From Paracoccaceae bacterium (GTDB lineage Bacteria; Pseudomonadota; Alphaproteobacteria; Rhodobacterales; Rhodobacteraceae): DNA of 64,000 bases. The position numbers and the translations under genes were made by a program. Location of the stretch: contig JADGFD010000001.1 of the NCBI GenBank assembly GCA_016744015.1, positions 186,001-250,000 of the forward strand. The letters run 5' to 3'. Positions 32,124 to 41,626 of this stretch are shown one piece after another (positions within the stretch are counted from its first letter, which is position 1; each line of letters starts with the position of its first letter). Under the pieces are notes generated by a model. That model did no database searches, was not told the DNA's origin, and saw nothing but the letters and a program-made list of their open reading frames with translations.

Positions 32124-34190
32124 CTACCGCAACGCCGCTTCTATGTTCCCGCCATCGACCGTTATCACATGCGCCGTGGTGCGCTCAGACAAGGCCAGCG
32201 CCACAAAGGCATCCCCTACATGTTTGGCTTCCACCTCGCGCCGCAGCAGATTGCCCGCCATATAAGTTTCCTCGTCAATGCCCCGCGCTTTGGCGCGCTC
32301 GGCTACAAACCCCTCGTCCAGCAGGCCCGAGCGGATACGGTCTGCGTTAATACCATTAACGCGCACGCCTTTGGGCCCTAGCTCCAGCGCCAGTTGGCGC
32401 AGCAGGAAGAAGGTTGCTGCTTTTGGGATGCCGTAAGCGCCAAAGCCTTTGCCGGGGTTCACCGCTTGCTTGGACACATTAAACAAAATCTGCCCGCCGC
32501 GCCCTTGCTCGGCAAACAGGTTCGCCGCCGCCTTGGCAAAGGTTTGATGTGCAAAGAAGTTTAGCTCAAAGCTCTTGCGCAGGGTTTCGTCGGGGAGGTC
32601 TGCCATCTCACCTGTCCACGCCGCGCCGGCGTTGGATACCAGAATATCCAAGCCGCCAAAGGCGCGGATGCAGGCGCCGGTCGCCGTGCCTGCCGCCCCG
32701 TCTGCCGTGATGTCCAATGCCATGCCACTATGGCCTGCGCCGAGCGTGGCCAGCGCGGCATCCAATGCCGATTGCTCAAGGTCCACAATAAATATATTGG
32801 CCCCAAGTGCGGCAAAGCTCTGCGCTGTTGCCAGCCCGATGGCCCCGCCACCGCCGGTTATCATCACCACGCGCCCTTGCAACGCGGGTGGCTTGCCTTT
32901 GCCCAGCTTGGCCTGCTCAAGGGACCAGTATTCCATATCAAATAGCTGCTCAGGCGAAACTGGATGGAACCCGCCACAGGCCTCGCCATTGGTCATCACA
33001 TTCATATTTTGCGCTGCCAGATCGCTGGCCGCGGCCGCCGCTTTGGCATTGGCGGAGATGCCAACAACGCCCACGCCTTCAATCCAAGCCAGATTAGGCG
33101 AAGGGCTGAGCATGGTTTTTACACCGCCCAACCGGGCGTTATTGGTGTCAAAATAGGTGGTGTATTCGGCGATGTAATCATCCACGGCCTTGGCCACGGC
33201 GTCTCGGCCACCGGCCATAATCTCGGCGGTAATTAGCACCGGATAGTTCTTGGTGCGAATCACGTGGTCTGGCGTGGCCACACCACGGCGGCTCAATATG
33301 GCCAGATCATCGCGGCCGATAAAATCTTGCACATTGGCGCCTGTGCGCAGGTTCATAACCGGCATTGGGAAATCGCGATCGCCGGTAAAAGCGGCGTTTC
33401 TCTCCCCGATTATGCCGCGCAACATAGGCAAAATACTGCCCGCTTTGGCTTCCATTGCATCAGAATGGCCCGTGGCGTTGGCGGGCACTTGCCCACTGGT
33501 TTTTTCAAGCCACGCCTCCACCTCATTGGTGTGCGCGATCAGGCGGTCATAGCTTTCTTTGGCGCTATCCCCAAAGGCAAAATGGCCGTGATTGATCAGG
33601 ATAAGGCCTTCGACATCTGGGTTGGCGTCATAGACTTCTGCCGCCACTTTAGCGAGTTCAAAGCCCGGCATGATGAAGGGCACACAAACGAGGCGATCAC
33701 CAAATATTTCTTTCACAACCGCCTCCACATTGGGCAGGTCAGCCAGCGCCAGCATGGCCGAGGCGTGGGTGTGGTCTACATATTTATGCGGCAGGAAAGC
33801 GTGGAGCAGGGTTTCGACGGAGGGGTTCGGCGAGGTGCTATCAAGCAGGTTGGCCCGTTGCAGGTTCACCATATCCTCATCGGATAGGGCTGCCAGCGCG
33901 CGCAGTTTCAGGAGCGGTTCCAGCCGCACGCCCGGAAGACCCGCCGCCTCAATCACGCCCAGATCCCAGCCAGAGCCTTTAACGTGCAACACGTCTTCGG
34001 TATTGCCAAAAATATCGGGGCGCGCCAGTTTACACGAGGTATTTCCGCCGCCATGCAACACGAGGTTTAAATCTCCGCCGATCAGGCGAGAGGTATAAAC
34101 CCGCAGTGCCAGCTCACGGTCGGCCGGGTCATCCCCCGCCGCATCCATGAATTTCTTTGCCTCATCATCATTCCATCTGTTAAGGACCAT
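32124..34190 (-). CDS. rhaD: Bifunctional class II aldolase / short-chain dehydrogenase (RhaD-like)
   Basis: I start at ATG 34188-34190 (MVLNRWNDDEAKKF), 7 nt after AAGGG; upstream ATGs are less well placed. The product is 688 residues. The N-terminal class II aldolase domain (about 15-400) has NLVLHGGGNTSCK, zinc histidines in VDHTHASAML and ILINHGHFAFG. The C-terminal SDR domain (about 430-685) has MITGGGGAIGLATAQ and the catalytic Ser with YGIPK (Tyr/Lys). In the family it splits a ketose 1-phosphate to DHAP and an aldehyde, then oxidises or reduces the aldehyde. The kinase and isomerase nearby are MTR-type, so the substrate is probably a 5-deoxy sugar rather than rhamnose. Confidence 0.88.
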   Translation of the reverse strand: MVLNRWNDDEAKKFMDAAGDDPADRELALRVYTSRLIGGDLNLVLHGGGNTSCKLARPDIFGNTEDVLHVKGSGWDLGVIEAAGLPGVRLEPLLKLRALAALSDEDMVNLQRANLLDSTSPNPSVETLLHAFLPHKYVDHTHASAMLALADLPNVEAVVKEIFGDRLVCVPFIMPGFELAKVAAEVYDANPDVEGLILINHGHFAFGDSAKESYDRLIAHTNEVEAWLEKTSGQVPANATGHSDAMEAKAGSILPMLRGIIGERNAAFTGDRDFPMPVMNLRTGANVQDFIGRDDLAILSRRGVATPDHVIRTKNYPVLITAEIMAGGRDAVAKAVDDYIAEYTTYFDTNNARLGGVKTMLSPSPNLAWIEGVGVVGISANAKAAAAASDLAAQNMNVMTNGEACGGFHPVSPEQLFDMEYWSLEQAKLGKGKPPALQGRVVMITGGGGAIGLATAQSFAALGANIFIVDLEQSALDAALATLGAGHSGMALDITADGAAGTATGACIRAFGGLDILVSNAGAAWTGEMADLPDETLRKSFELNFFAHQTFAKAAANLFAEQGRGGQILFNVSKQAVNPGKGFGAYGIPKAATFFLLRQLALELGPKGVRVNGINADRIRSGLLDEGFVAERAKARGIDEETYMAGNLLRREVEAKHVGDAFVALALSERTTAHVITVDGGNIEAALR

Positions 34191-34233
34191 ATCCATACCC
34201 TTTCTAATAAACCTGCCACCATTAAGCATAGTT

Positions 34234-34262
34234 TTTGACAAATGTCAGTACATAGTGTCAAA
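34234..34262. promoter_or_regulatory. Operator-like inverted repeats between rhaD-like gene and SorC regulator
   Basis: TTTGACA (34234-34240) and TGTCAAA (34256-34262) are inverted halves. Inside is TGACA-AA-TGTCA (34236-34247). The stretch GACAAATGTCAGTA (34237-34250) matches GGCAAATGTCAATA at 37883-37896 except at two positions, linking the two divergent promoters to one regulator. Confidence 0.7.
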
Positions 34263-34280
34263 TAAATAAAAGGAGCTGAA

Positions 34281-35249
34281 ATGGCCAGTATGACCCGCAG
34301 ACGCAACGCTAAACAGGTGAGTGGCGAGAGCATCGTGATTGAGGCGGCGTGGATGTATTACCATGACGAGCTTAATCAGGCCGAGATCGCCAAGCGGCTG
34401 GATGTTTCGCGGGCAACGGTGGTGAACTATCTGCAAGAAGCGCGGGAGAAGGGCTATATCCGAATCAGCCTCGCGCCGGAGGTTTTTAGCGGCCACCAAC
34501 TGGCGGAAGACCTGCGGGAACGTTTTGGTTTACAGGCGGCTTTTGTCGTGCCTGATGGTGGATCTGCAGAAAGCACTTTGATGCGCGTGGCGCGCGGGGC
34601 AGCAGAGTGGCTGCCCAGCCTTTTGAATGCCGGAGACCGCTTTGGCGTGGCCTGGGGGCGCACGGTTTATGAGGTGGCAGAGGCGCTGGAGCAGACGCGG
34701 CTAAAAGACGTGGCGGTATCGCAACTTGTTGGCTCCATGGCCACGCCCTATGGCTTTACTGCCGAAATATGCTCGGCCCATATGGCGCAAAACCTTGGCG
34801 CGCAATGCATTAACTTGCACGCGCCAGCCGTGCTGAATGATCCGGATTTAGCCGCGCGCTTGCGTGAGGAGCCGATTATCCATAATCAGCTGGAGGCTTT
34901 AAGCCATTGTAACAAGGCGATATTCGCAGCGGGGTCGTGTGATCCAGACAGCCATATTGTCGGCGCAGGCGTGGCCAGCGCTGAAGATCTGGCTTGGTAT
35001 GTTGCAAACGGCGCGACAGGGGTTTTGTGCGGGCGGTTTATTGATGCGGATGGCGCAGCCATTCCCGGCCCACTGGATGATCGGATGATCGGTGTGACGC
35101 TGGACAAGTTGCAAGGCCTCGATATGGGCCTGCTGGTTTCGGATGGGGCTGACAAAGTTGTGCCGATGCTGGCCGCAATTGCGGGGGGCTATGTGACGCA
35201 TTTGGTGACAAGTGCAGGCAGCGCACGGGGGTTGCTGGCTGCCGGATAG
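34281..35249 (+). CDS. SorC-family sugar-binding transcriptional regulator
   Basis: The 322-residue protein has an N-terminal helix-turn-helix (AAWMYYHDELNQAEIAKRLDVSRATVVNYL, about 22-55) and a phosphosugar-binding domain with GVAWGRTVYEVAEAL, QLVGSMATP, GAGVASAEDLAWY and a final GGYVTHLVTSAGSARGLL. SorC regulators sense phosphorylated sugar intermediates and usually act on their own catabolic genes. It is divergent from the aldolase/dehydrogenase gene with an operator-like repeat between. AAAAGGAG lies 7 nt before the ATG. Confidence 0.92.
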   Translation: MASMTRRRNAKQVSGESIVIEAAWMYYHDELNQAEIAKRLDVSRATVVNYLQEAREKGYIRISLAPEVFSGHQLAEDLRERFGLQAAFVVPDGGSAESTLMRVARGAAEWLPSLLNAGDRFGVAWGRTVYEVAEALEQTRLKDVAVSQLVGSMATPYGFTAEICSAHMAQNLGAQCINLHAPAVLNDPDLAARLREEPIIHNQLEALSHCNKAIFAAGSCDPDSHIVGAGVASAEDLAWYVANGATGVLCGRFIDADGAAIPGPLDDRMIGVTLDKLQGLDMGLLVSDGADKVVPMLAAIAGGYVTHLVTSAGSARGLLAAG

Positions 35250-35256
35250 AGCCGGA

Positions 35257-35485
35257 GCGGCGCGTCAACCATTGCGCCTGTGGTGAGAGTGCACCCGCGC
35301 CGCGCTGCCACCCTTGCGCAATCTGCAAGGCAAAACGCGCACAGCTCCAATGTCTTCATTCTTCCAAAAATACTCTGGGGGTGAGCATCTCTGATGCGAG
35401 GGGGCAACGCCCCCTGCCACAAGCACCACCGCTTCAGCGCGGCGCGGGTGCACTCCCGCCACAAGCGCATAGCTTTGCGCGCCGC
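35257..35485. repeat. Family D inverted-repeat element, copy 2, with a nested family C repeat
   Basis: The left arm (35257-35307) and right arm (35435-35485) form a roughly 50-bp imperfect inverted repeat that includes a perfect 21-bp pair at 35287-35307 and 35435-35455. A family C element (35353-35417: TCTTCATTCTTCCAAAAATA then a GC-rich hairpin) is nested between the arms. It ends 7 bp from the mtnA stop. Confidence 0.75.
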
Positions 35486-35492
35486 CATCGGG

Positions 35493-36593
35493 CTAGCTGA
35501 GCACGCGCTCGGGGAACATGGCGGCCAGTCCTTGGGGAGAGGCCTCACTCACCCCACGCTCGGTAATCAGGCCGGTGATCAGGCGGCGCGGGGTGACGTC
35601 AAACGCCGGATTGCCACCAGGGGTGCCGTCGGGGCTGATTTGCACCGAGCCGATAGAGCCATCGGGGAGTTTACCTTGCACATGGGTGACTTCCTCGCCA
35701 TCACGCTCCTCAATCGGGATTTCGGCGACGCCGTCTTTGACGGTCCAGTCAATTGTGGGGGAGGGCAGGGCGACATAAAACGGCACGCCGTTATCATGCG
35801 CCGCCAACGCCTTTAGGTAGGTGCCGATTTTGTTGCAGACATCTCCATGCGCTGTGGTGCGGTCGGTGCCGACAATCACAAGGTCCACTTGGCCGTGCTG
35901 CATCAGGTGGCCGCCGGCGTTGTCCACAATCAGGTGGTGCGGGATATCATGGCTGTTCATTTCCCAGCTCGTGAGCAGTGCGCCTTGATTGCGCGGGCGG
36001 GTTTCATCAACCCAGACGTGGATCGGAATACCGTCTTGCTGGGCGTGATACATGGGCGAGGTCGCTGTGCCCCAGTCCACCGTCGCAAGCCAGCCAGCAT
36101 TACAATGGGTGAGAATATTCACCACCTCGCCCGGCTTTTTCTTGGCCGCGATCTTGCGAATAATTTCTAGGCCGTGCACGCCGATCATACGGTTGGTTTC
36201 TACGTCCTCATCACTAATTTCCAGCGCCCGCTTCTGCGCGGCTTCGGCGCGCGTGCTTTCAGGCAGCGGGCGCAAAATATCCCGCATTTCGTTAAGTGCC
36301 CAGCGCAGGTTAATGGCGGTGGGGCGGGTCTCGTGTAGCTCGTCCCATGCTTCGTCAAGGTTGCTATCAGAGGGGTCCCGCTTCATTTCAGCGGCTATGG
36401 CGAAGGCGGCTGTGGCCCCGATCAGCGGTGCGCCGCGCACCCACATGTCGCGGATCGAGGCGGCAAAATCTTCGCGGGTTTCTAGGTCCACCACCCGAAA
36501 CTCATGCGGTAGCCAGCGCTGGTCAATGATCTGGGCGCAGCCCGCCTCGTTACTATACCAGATGGACCGGTAATGCTTGCCGTCAACGATCAT
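35493..36593 (-). CDS. mtnA: S-methyl-5-thioribose-1-phosphate isomerase-type enzyme
   Basis: The 366-residue protein belongs to the MtnA/eIF2B-like family. It has [15 protein letters not shown] near residue 52, the catalytic Cys in [12 protein letters not shown] near 165, the catalytic Asp in [21 protein letters not shown] near 247, and [18 protein letters not shown] at the end. It isomerises an aldose 1-phosphate to the ketose 1-phosphate. Later Met-salvage genes (mtnB, mtnC, mtnD) are absent nearby, while an aldolase is present, pointing to a DHAP-shunt-type pathway. The start overlaps the kinase stop by 4 bp. Confidence 0.93.
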   Translation of the reverse strand: MIVDGKHYRSIWYSNEAGCAQIIDQRWLPHEFRVVDLETREDFAASIRDMWVRGAPLIGATAAFAIAAEMKRDPSDSNLDEAWDELHETRPTAINLRWALNEMRDILRPLPESTRAEAAQKRALEISDEDVETNRMIGVHGLEIIRKIAAKKKPGEVVNILTHCNAGWLATVDWGTATSPMYHAQQDGIPIHVWVDETRPRNQGALLTSWEMNSHDIPHHLIVDNAGGHLMQHGQVDLVIVGTDRTTAHGDVCNKIGTYLKALAAHDNGVPFYVALPSPTIDWTVKDGVAEIPIEERDGEEVTHVQGKLPDGSIGSVQISPDGTPGGNPAFDVTPRRLITGLITERGVSEASPQGLAAMFPERVLS

Positions 36594-37846
36594 AGGCTTT
36601 CCCCTTTGCTTATTTGTTGTGCGAGGTCATTGACCTGTGAAATATCACCCATTCGGGTGCGGTTAACCACGAGCTGCCGCCCCATATCGAGGCCACGGGC
36701 CTCGCAAGCGGCGCGCAGGGCTTCGTCTTTAATGCTGTCATTCTCGGCGATATGGGCAAGGCTGAGTGTGCGGCGGATCATCTCCACGCCGGCAAATCCC
36801 AGCGCATCTTCCCAGATCATGGAGAGGCGCTGGCTAAGGGCTTGCTCGCTTGCCAGCGGTTGGCCTTCATACATAATCTCTTCATAGAGAATGCCAGCGC
36901 GCTCGGTGCGCCAAAGCTGGCTGAATTCTGCGGTAAAGCTGGCCCAAATCTCGGCAACAACTTCCAGTATCCACGCCTGATATTCGGCATCATTTCCGTG
37001 TCCGGGCTGGGCAAAATAAGCCATCCAGAAGTTGCCGAGCAGCATGCCGATGTCAAACCCCATCGGGCCGTAAAGCGCGAATTCGGGGTCTATCACTTTG
37101 GTGTCGGTCTCGGTGACCATCACGCTGCCCGTATGAAAATCGCCGTGCAGCAGGGTTTCGGCATTATTGGCAAACTTGGCTTTTAGGTGGTGGGCTTCGA
37201 CCTTAAGGTCAATATCAGCCCGTAGGCGGGCGACAATCGGGCCTAGCCCCTTGGTATGGTGGTTGCGCTCGGCATCAAAATAAGGGTCACTGAACACGAG
37301 GGTTTCGGTGATGTCGTTCAGCTCTACGCTATCCACAAACAGGGCCACGTCGCGCTTCCTTTTGGCGGTGTCCATTGAGAGATCAGAGCCGCGAAAAATT
37401 GTGCGGGCGAGGAATTTGCCGAGGGTTTCGGCAAGGCCTTCGACCTTTTCTTGCGCCATCAGCTTGTGGCGCAGAATGATGTGCGGGGTGAAGAACTCCA
37501 TGGCGATAATCGCTTGCTCTTCACTGAAGTAGTAAACCTCGGGCACCAACCCCGGCGCGCGTGCGGCGTGGCGGATGAGGGCGTGATACTCAAAATAGGC
37601 GCGCTTGAGTGGGAGCGGCCAGCTATCTCCGACCAGCCGCACATAAGGCAGGGCTTGCTTGATGATCACTTGGCCGCTGGGGCTGGTAACAATAAACACA
37701 AGGTTGAGGTTGCCGTCACCGACTTCCTTACACTGCCACGCGTTGGTATCGGCACCAAGCTTTGCTGTAATCGCATCGATTCGGCCAAGCCGCTCGGGCA
37801 GGGTTTCAACCGATAGGGGCGCGTAATTGCTGGAAATCTCCGCCAT
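36590..37846 (-). CDS. mtnK: S-methyl-5-thioribose kinase-type enzyme
   Basis: The 418-residue kinase has the aminoglycoside phosphotransferase-like fold. The N-lobe shows [24 protein letters not shown], with the ATP-binding Lys. The catalytic loop is [13 protein letters not shown] (near residue 235) and the metal site is [17 protein letters not shown]. It phosphorylates C1 of 5-methylthioribose or, in some relatives, 5-deoxyribose. It is the first gene of an mtnK-mtnA operon, divergent from the ABC importer behind shared operator-like sequences. Confidence 0.92.
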   Translation of the reverse strand: MAEISSNYAPLSVETLPERLGRIDAITAKLGADTNAWQCKEVGDGNLNLVFIVTSPSGQVIIKQALPYVRLVGDSWPLPLKRAYFEYHALIRHAARAPGLVPEVYYFSEEQAIIAMEFFTPHIILRHKLMAQEKVEGLAETLGKFLARTIFRGSDLSMDTAKRKRDVALFVDSVELNDITETLVFSDPYFDAERNHHTKGLGPIVARLRADIDLKVEAHHLKAKFANNAETLLHGDFHTGSVMVTETDTKVIDPEFALYGPMGFDIGMLLGNFWMAYFAQPGHGNDAEYQAWILEVVAEIWASFTAEFSQLWRTERAGILYEEIMYEGQPLASEQALSQRLSMIWEDALGFAGVEMIRRTLSLAHIAENDSIKDEALRAACEARGLDMGRQLVVNRTRMGDISQVNDLAQQISKGESL

Positions 37847-37882
37847 TCCATCCTCCGTTTTCCCTAATCATCGCCAGTTTCA

Positions 37883-37906
37883 GGCAAATGTCAATAGTTG
37901 TTGACA
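37883..37906. promoter_or_regulatory. Operator-like inverted repeat between mtnK and the ABC importer
   Basis: TGTCAA-TAGTTG-TTGACA (37889-37906) is a perfect inverted repeat. GGCAAATGTCAATA (37883-37896) matches the site in front of the SorC gene at 12 of 14 positions. TTGACA could also serve as a -35 box for the importer. Confidence 0.7.
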
Positions 37907-37951
37907 AAGGACAGTAGGCGTCGTTAGGCTCACGGTTAACGGAGGAATTGC

Positions 37952-39463
37952 GTGCAGAATACGGCTGTCAAAATTCAAGGGTTAACCAAGGCGTTTGGCG
38001 CAAATAACGTGCTGCGCGGGATAGATCTGGAGCTGCCGAAAGGGCAGGTGACGGCGCTGATGGGGGCAAACGGAGCGGGGAAATCTACGCTTGTGAAAGT
38101 GCTTTGCGGTGTGCATGTGGCCAATGCGGGTAGCGTTGGCCTGTATGGTGCGCACTATATGCCCAGCAGCCCTGCCGAGGCGATTTCGGCGGGGGTGGTG
38201 ACAGTGCACCAAAGCATAAATGACGGCGTGGTGCCGGACCTTGATGTGGCCAGCAACCTGATGCTGGACGAGCTCGCGGGTGGTGCTGGGTTTTTTATGA
38301 ACACGCGGAAAATAAGGGCCAAGGCGCGAGAGCTTGCCGAGGCGATTGGGCTGGATGTGGATGTGCGCCACGAGGTGAGCGAGCTGGGGCTGGCGGATAG
38401 GCAGCTGGTCGCGATTGCGCGGGCGATGGCGCATAAACCAAAATTGCTTATTCTGGATGAGCCGACCTCTTCCTTGAGCGCCAAAGAAGCGGGGCGGCTT
38501 TTTGAGCTGATTGACCGGCTGCGGGCGCAGGGTGTGGCGATTTTGTATATCTCGCACCGCAGCTCTGACATTAAGCGGATCGCTGACCGGATTGTCAGCA
38601 TGCGCGATGGCAAAATATCGGGCGTTTTTGATGATAAACCATTGGATTACGAAGGTGCGGTAAAGGCGATGCTCGGCCGTGCTATGAGTGAGGTTTCGCT
38701 AGATATCCCCCAGGCTGGCGCGCCGGTTTTACGGCTGGAAAACATGGCTTTGCAACCTGATAGCAAGCCGTTTTCGCTTGATCTTCGGGATGGTGAGGTG
38801 GTGGCGATTACCGGCCTTGTGGGCAGTGGGAAATCGGAACTGGCGGATGTGCTTTACGGGCAGGCACGGCCTGCGGCTGGGCAAATGAAGCTGAAAGGTG
38901 AGGTCTATGCGCCGCGCAATCAGGCGGCAGCGATTAAGGCAGGGGTGTTTCGCACGCCCAAAGACCGCGCCACCAATGCTGTTATCCAAGGCTTTGATAT
39001 TACTAAAAATATAACGCTGCCCTTTACGGAACGCCACGCGGTGGGCGGCTTTATAAAGCACATGAGCGAACGCAAAACAACTCGGCGCATGGTTTCTGAC
39101 CTCGGGATTATTTGCCAGCATCAAAGCGATGACATTGGCTCGCTTTCCGGCGGCAACCAACAAAAAGTAATGGTGGGCCGCTGGATGGCGGAAGCCAGTA
39201 ACGTGCTAGTTTTGGATGAGCCGTTTCAGGGCGTCGATATTCAAGCCCGCCGTGACATCGGTGCCAAAATTCGCGAGACCGCCAAGGGGCGCGCGACCGT
39301 GGTGATGGTGGCCGAAATGGATGAAGCGGTAGAAATTGCCGACCGGATTGTGGTGATGGCGGAGCATACCATTAAAGGTGAGCACCGGAATGAAAATATT
39401 GATTTGAATGCGGTTCTGGCGCAGGTCGCTGGCGTGGAAAGTGGGCAGCTAAATGCAAGGTAA
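37952..39463 (+). CDS. Sugar ABC importer ATP-binding protein (RbsA-like)
   Basis: The 503-residue double ABC protein starts at GTG 37952 behind GGAGG. The first domain has GANGAGKSTLVKVL (Walker A) and LLILDEPTSSLS (Walker B). The second has GLVGSGKSELADVL, LSGGNQQKVMVGRWM and LVLDEPFQGVD. Two fused ABC domains and a degenerate first signature are typical of the ribose/pentose class. It energises the downstream permease, whose start overlaps its end by 11 bp. The divergent kinase suggests its cargo is the kinase substrate. Confidence 0.93.
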   Translation: MQNTAVKIQGLTKAFGANNVLRGIDLELPKGQVTALMGANGAGKSTLVKVLCGVHVANAGSVGLYGAHYMPSSPAEAISAGVVTVHQSINDGVVPDLDVASNLMLDELAGGAGFFMNTRKIRAKARELAEAIGLDVDVRHEVSELGLADRQLVAIARAMAHKPKLLILDEPTSSLSAKEAGRLFELIDRLRAQGVAILYISHRSSDIKRIADRIVSMRDGKISGVFDDKPLDYEGAVKAMLGRAMSEVSLDIPQAGAPVLRLENMALQPDSKPFSLDLRDGEVVAITGLVGSGKSELADVLYGQARPAAGQMKLKGEVYAPRNQAAAIKAGVFRTPKDRATNAVIQGFDITKNITLPFTERHAVGGFIKHMSERKTTRRMVSDLGIICQHQSDDIGSLSGGNQQKVMVGRWMAEASNVLVLDEPFQGVDIQARRDIGAKIRETAKGRATVVMVAEMDEAVEIADRIVVMAEHTIKGEHRNENIDLNAVLAQVAGVESGQLNAR

Positions 39464-40481
39464 CGAGACAAAAAAAGCACGGCTGACGCCGATGGAACTG
39501 GTGATCAAATACGGGTTTTTGGTGCTTATGGCGGGGCTGCTGCTTTTCTTTAGCCTCTCAAGCGAGTTTTTTGCTACCCCGCGCTCGGCGGTGTTTATTT
39601 TCCAGTCGGTCTCTATAACCGGCATTCTGGCGCTCGGCGTTACGGCCACCTTGGTGGTGGACGGGTTTGACCTTTCCATCGGCTCTACGGCCACATCGGC
39701 GCTTATGCTGTCATCTTACGTGATGGTGGTATGGGAAATGAGCGCCATGTGGGCGGTGGTTTTTTGCCTGATTATGGGCGCGCTGGTCGGGCTGGTAAAC
39801 GGGCTGCTGATTGTTAAAATGAAGGTGCCAGACCTGTTGGCGACCCTTGGCATGATGTTCTTGCTGGTTGGTTTGCAGCGTATTCCCACCGAGGGCCGCT
39901 CTATTTCAACAGGTATGGTGATGCCAGATGGCCGCGTGACGGAGGGCGTTTTTTCGCCTAGTTTTCTCTATCTTGGCCGCCATAAATTCGACTTTTTTAT
40001 CGAAAACCTCATTCCGGTTTCAGTGGTGGTTTTGCTTGTGCTTGGGGTTATCGTTTGGGGCTTCATGGAGCTTACGCGCCATGGCCGCTTGATGTATGCC
40101 ATTGGCTCAAACGCGCGCGCCGCCGAGCTGGCGGGCACAAATGTGAACCGATATAAAGTGCTGGCCTATATGATTTCAGGGGTTCTGGCATCAGTCGGTG
40201 GGATATTGCTGGCGGCACGGTTAGGGCGCGGCGACATTGCTTCGGGGAATAACCTTCTCCTTGATTCTGTCGCCGCTGCTTTAATTGGTTTTGCCGTGCT
40301 GGGCGCTGCCAAGCCCAATGTTTTTGGCACGATTATTGGTGCGCTGTTTATCGGCATCCTGCTTCAGGGCCTCACCATGATGAACGCACCTTACTACACA
40401 CAAGATTTCGTCAAGGGGGCGGTTTTGGTCGTTGCTCTTGTGTTCACCTTTGCGCTTTCAAAGCGTGGAGGGGCCCATTAG
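39453..40481 (+). CDS. Sugar ABC importer permease (RbsC-like)
   Basis: The 342-residue membrane protein has about nine hydrophobic segments. Family motifs are SITGILALGVTATLVVDGFDLSIGS near residue 55, GLLIVKMKVPDLLATLGM near 130, and AIGSNARAAELAGTNVNRYK, the EAA-like loop near 220. It forms the homodimeric channel of the importer. The start is within the ATPase gene, indicating coupling. Confidence 0.92.
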   Translation: MQGNETKKARLTPMELVIKYGFLVLMAGLLLFFSLSSEFFATPRSAVFIFQSVSITGILALGVTATLVVDGFDLSIGSTATSALMLSSYVMVVWEMSAMWAVVFCLIMGALVGLVNGLLIVKMKVPDLLATLGMMFLLVGLQRIPTEGRSISTGMVMPDGRVTEGVFSPSFLYLGRHKFDFFIENLIPVSVVVLLVLGVIVWGFMELTRHGRLMYAIGSNARAAELAGTNVNRYKVLAYMISGVLASVGGILLAARLGRGDIASGNNLLLDSVAAALIGFAVLGAAKPNVFGTIIGALFIGILLQGLTMMNAPYYTQDFVKGAVLVVALVFTFALSKRGGAH

Positions 40482-40513
40482 GGGCCGCATGTTAACCAAC
40501 CGGGAGAAGAGAA

Positions 40514-41563
40514 ATGACACTTACAAGACGCTTAATGCTAAAATTAGCCGGCTCAGCGCTGGCCCTTTCAGCCGGCGCGACAGCCGCTTTTGCTGGCGAT
40601 ATGCCCGCGCCGTTTGATAATGCGGGTGACGTGAAAATCGCGCTGGTGCGCTACCTTTCCACCGGTGACTTTTTTCAGGCTTACCTTTCGGGCGTAGAAA
40701 CACAAGCCGCCGCGCTGGGCGTAGACCTTCGGGTGTTTGACAGCCGCCAAGATGCGGCCCTTCAGGCCGACATGGTAGACCAAGCGATTGCGCTAGGCGT
40801 GGACGGGATCATCATCCAGCACGGGCTGACCGAAAGCATGCAAGACGCAGCGCAGCGCGCGATTGACGCGGGTATCAAGGTTGTTGCTTTTGACGTAAAC
40901 GTTGAAAATGCAGCCATTCCGCAGGTAGAGCAATCTGACCGCGATTTGGCCCGTTTGGCGCTGGAGCAGGCGCTGGTAGATAACGGCAATGAGTTTGTTG
41001 CGGGTTACGTTTATGTGGCGGGTATCGCGCCGCTGGACCGCCGTGATGAAACCTGGGTGGGCGTAAAAGCGGCCAACCCGGGCATTAATGAAGTGGCGAT
41101 GTTTGGCACCTTGGATAACCCGATTGCCAACTCCGTGGCCAACCAAGCCCGCTCTGTGCTGCAAGCCAACCCCAATATCACAGTGATGTTTGCGCCTTAT
41201 GACGAGTTCGCCAAGGGCGTAAAAATCGCGGTGGATGAGGCGGGCTTGACCGACCAGATCAAGATATATTCTGCGGACGTTTCCACGGCGGATATTTCGG
41301 CTATGCGCGAGCCGGGTTCGGCTTGGGCAGCAACGGCGGCGACAAACCCTGCCGTGGTGGGTGAAGTTTCGGTGCGCACATTGGCTATGCTGCTGGCCGG
41401 TGAAGACGTGGGCGCAAGCGTGATTATTCCGCCAACGCTGATCACGCAAGACATGCTGAATGATAATGACATCAAAAACATGGCAGACCTTTCGGCCAAG
41501 CTGCCGCAGTTTGCACATGCAGATGTGTCTGTTCCAGAATGGATGCCATTGCCTGCGCGCTAA
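40514..41563 (+). CDS. Sugar ABC importer periplasmic binding protein (RbsB-like)
   Basis: The 349-residue type I periplasmic binding protein has a signal peptide with an adjacent Arg pair (LTRRLMLKLAGSALALS, cleavage near AFAGD); TRRLMLK makes Tat export possible. The mature part has VKIALVRYLSTGDFFQAYLSG, DGIIIQHGLTESMQDAAQ, IKVVAFDVN and FAPYDEFAKG. It is the last gene of the importer operon, whereas binding proteins are often first. A strong terminator follows after 20 bp. Confidence 0.92.
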   Translation: MTLTRRLMLKLAGSALALSAGATAAFAGDMPAPFDNAGDVKIALVRYLSTGDFFQAYLSGVETQAAALGVDLRVFDSRQDAALQADMVDQAIALGVDGIIIQHGLTESMQDAAQRAIDAGIKVVAFDVNVENAAIPQVEQSDRDLARLALEQALVDNGNEFVAGYVYVAGIAPLDRRDETWVGVKAANPGINEVAMFGTLDNPIANSVANQARSVLQANPNITVMFAPYDEFAKGVKIAVDEAGLTDQIKIYSADVSTADISAMREPGSAWAATAATNPAVVGEVSVRTLAMLLAGEDVGASVIIPPTLITQDMLNDNDIKNMADLSAKLPQFAHADVSVPEWMPLPAR

Positions 41564-41583
41564 GGTATTGCAAATTTGCGAGG

Positions 41584-41610
41584 GGGCCGCGATATTCGTG
41601 GCCCTTTTTT
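41584..41610 (+). terminator. Rho-independent terminator of the sugar importer operon
   Basis: GGGCCGCGA-TAT-TCGTGGCCC (41584-41604; one G-T pair) is followed by TTTTTT. It is the clearest intrinsic terminator in the window and ends the importer transcript. Confidence 0.9.
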
Positions 41611-41626
41611 GTGGCAAAGTCCCGGA

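Noticed and set aside
35257-35485. Inverted repeats considered as a CRISPR array
   Set aside because: There are no regularly spaced direct repeats with unique spacers, and no cas genes.
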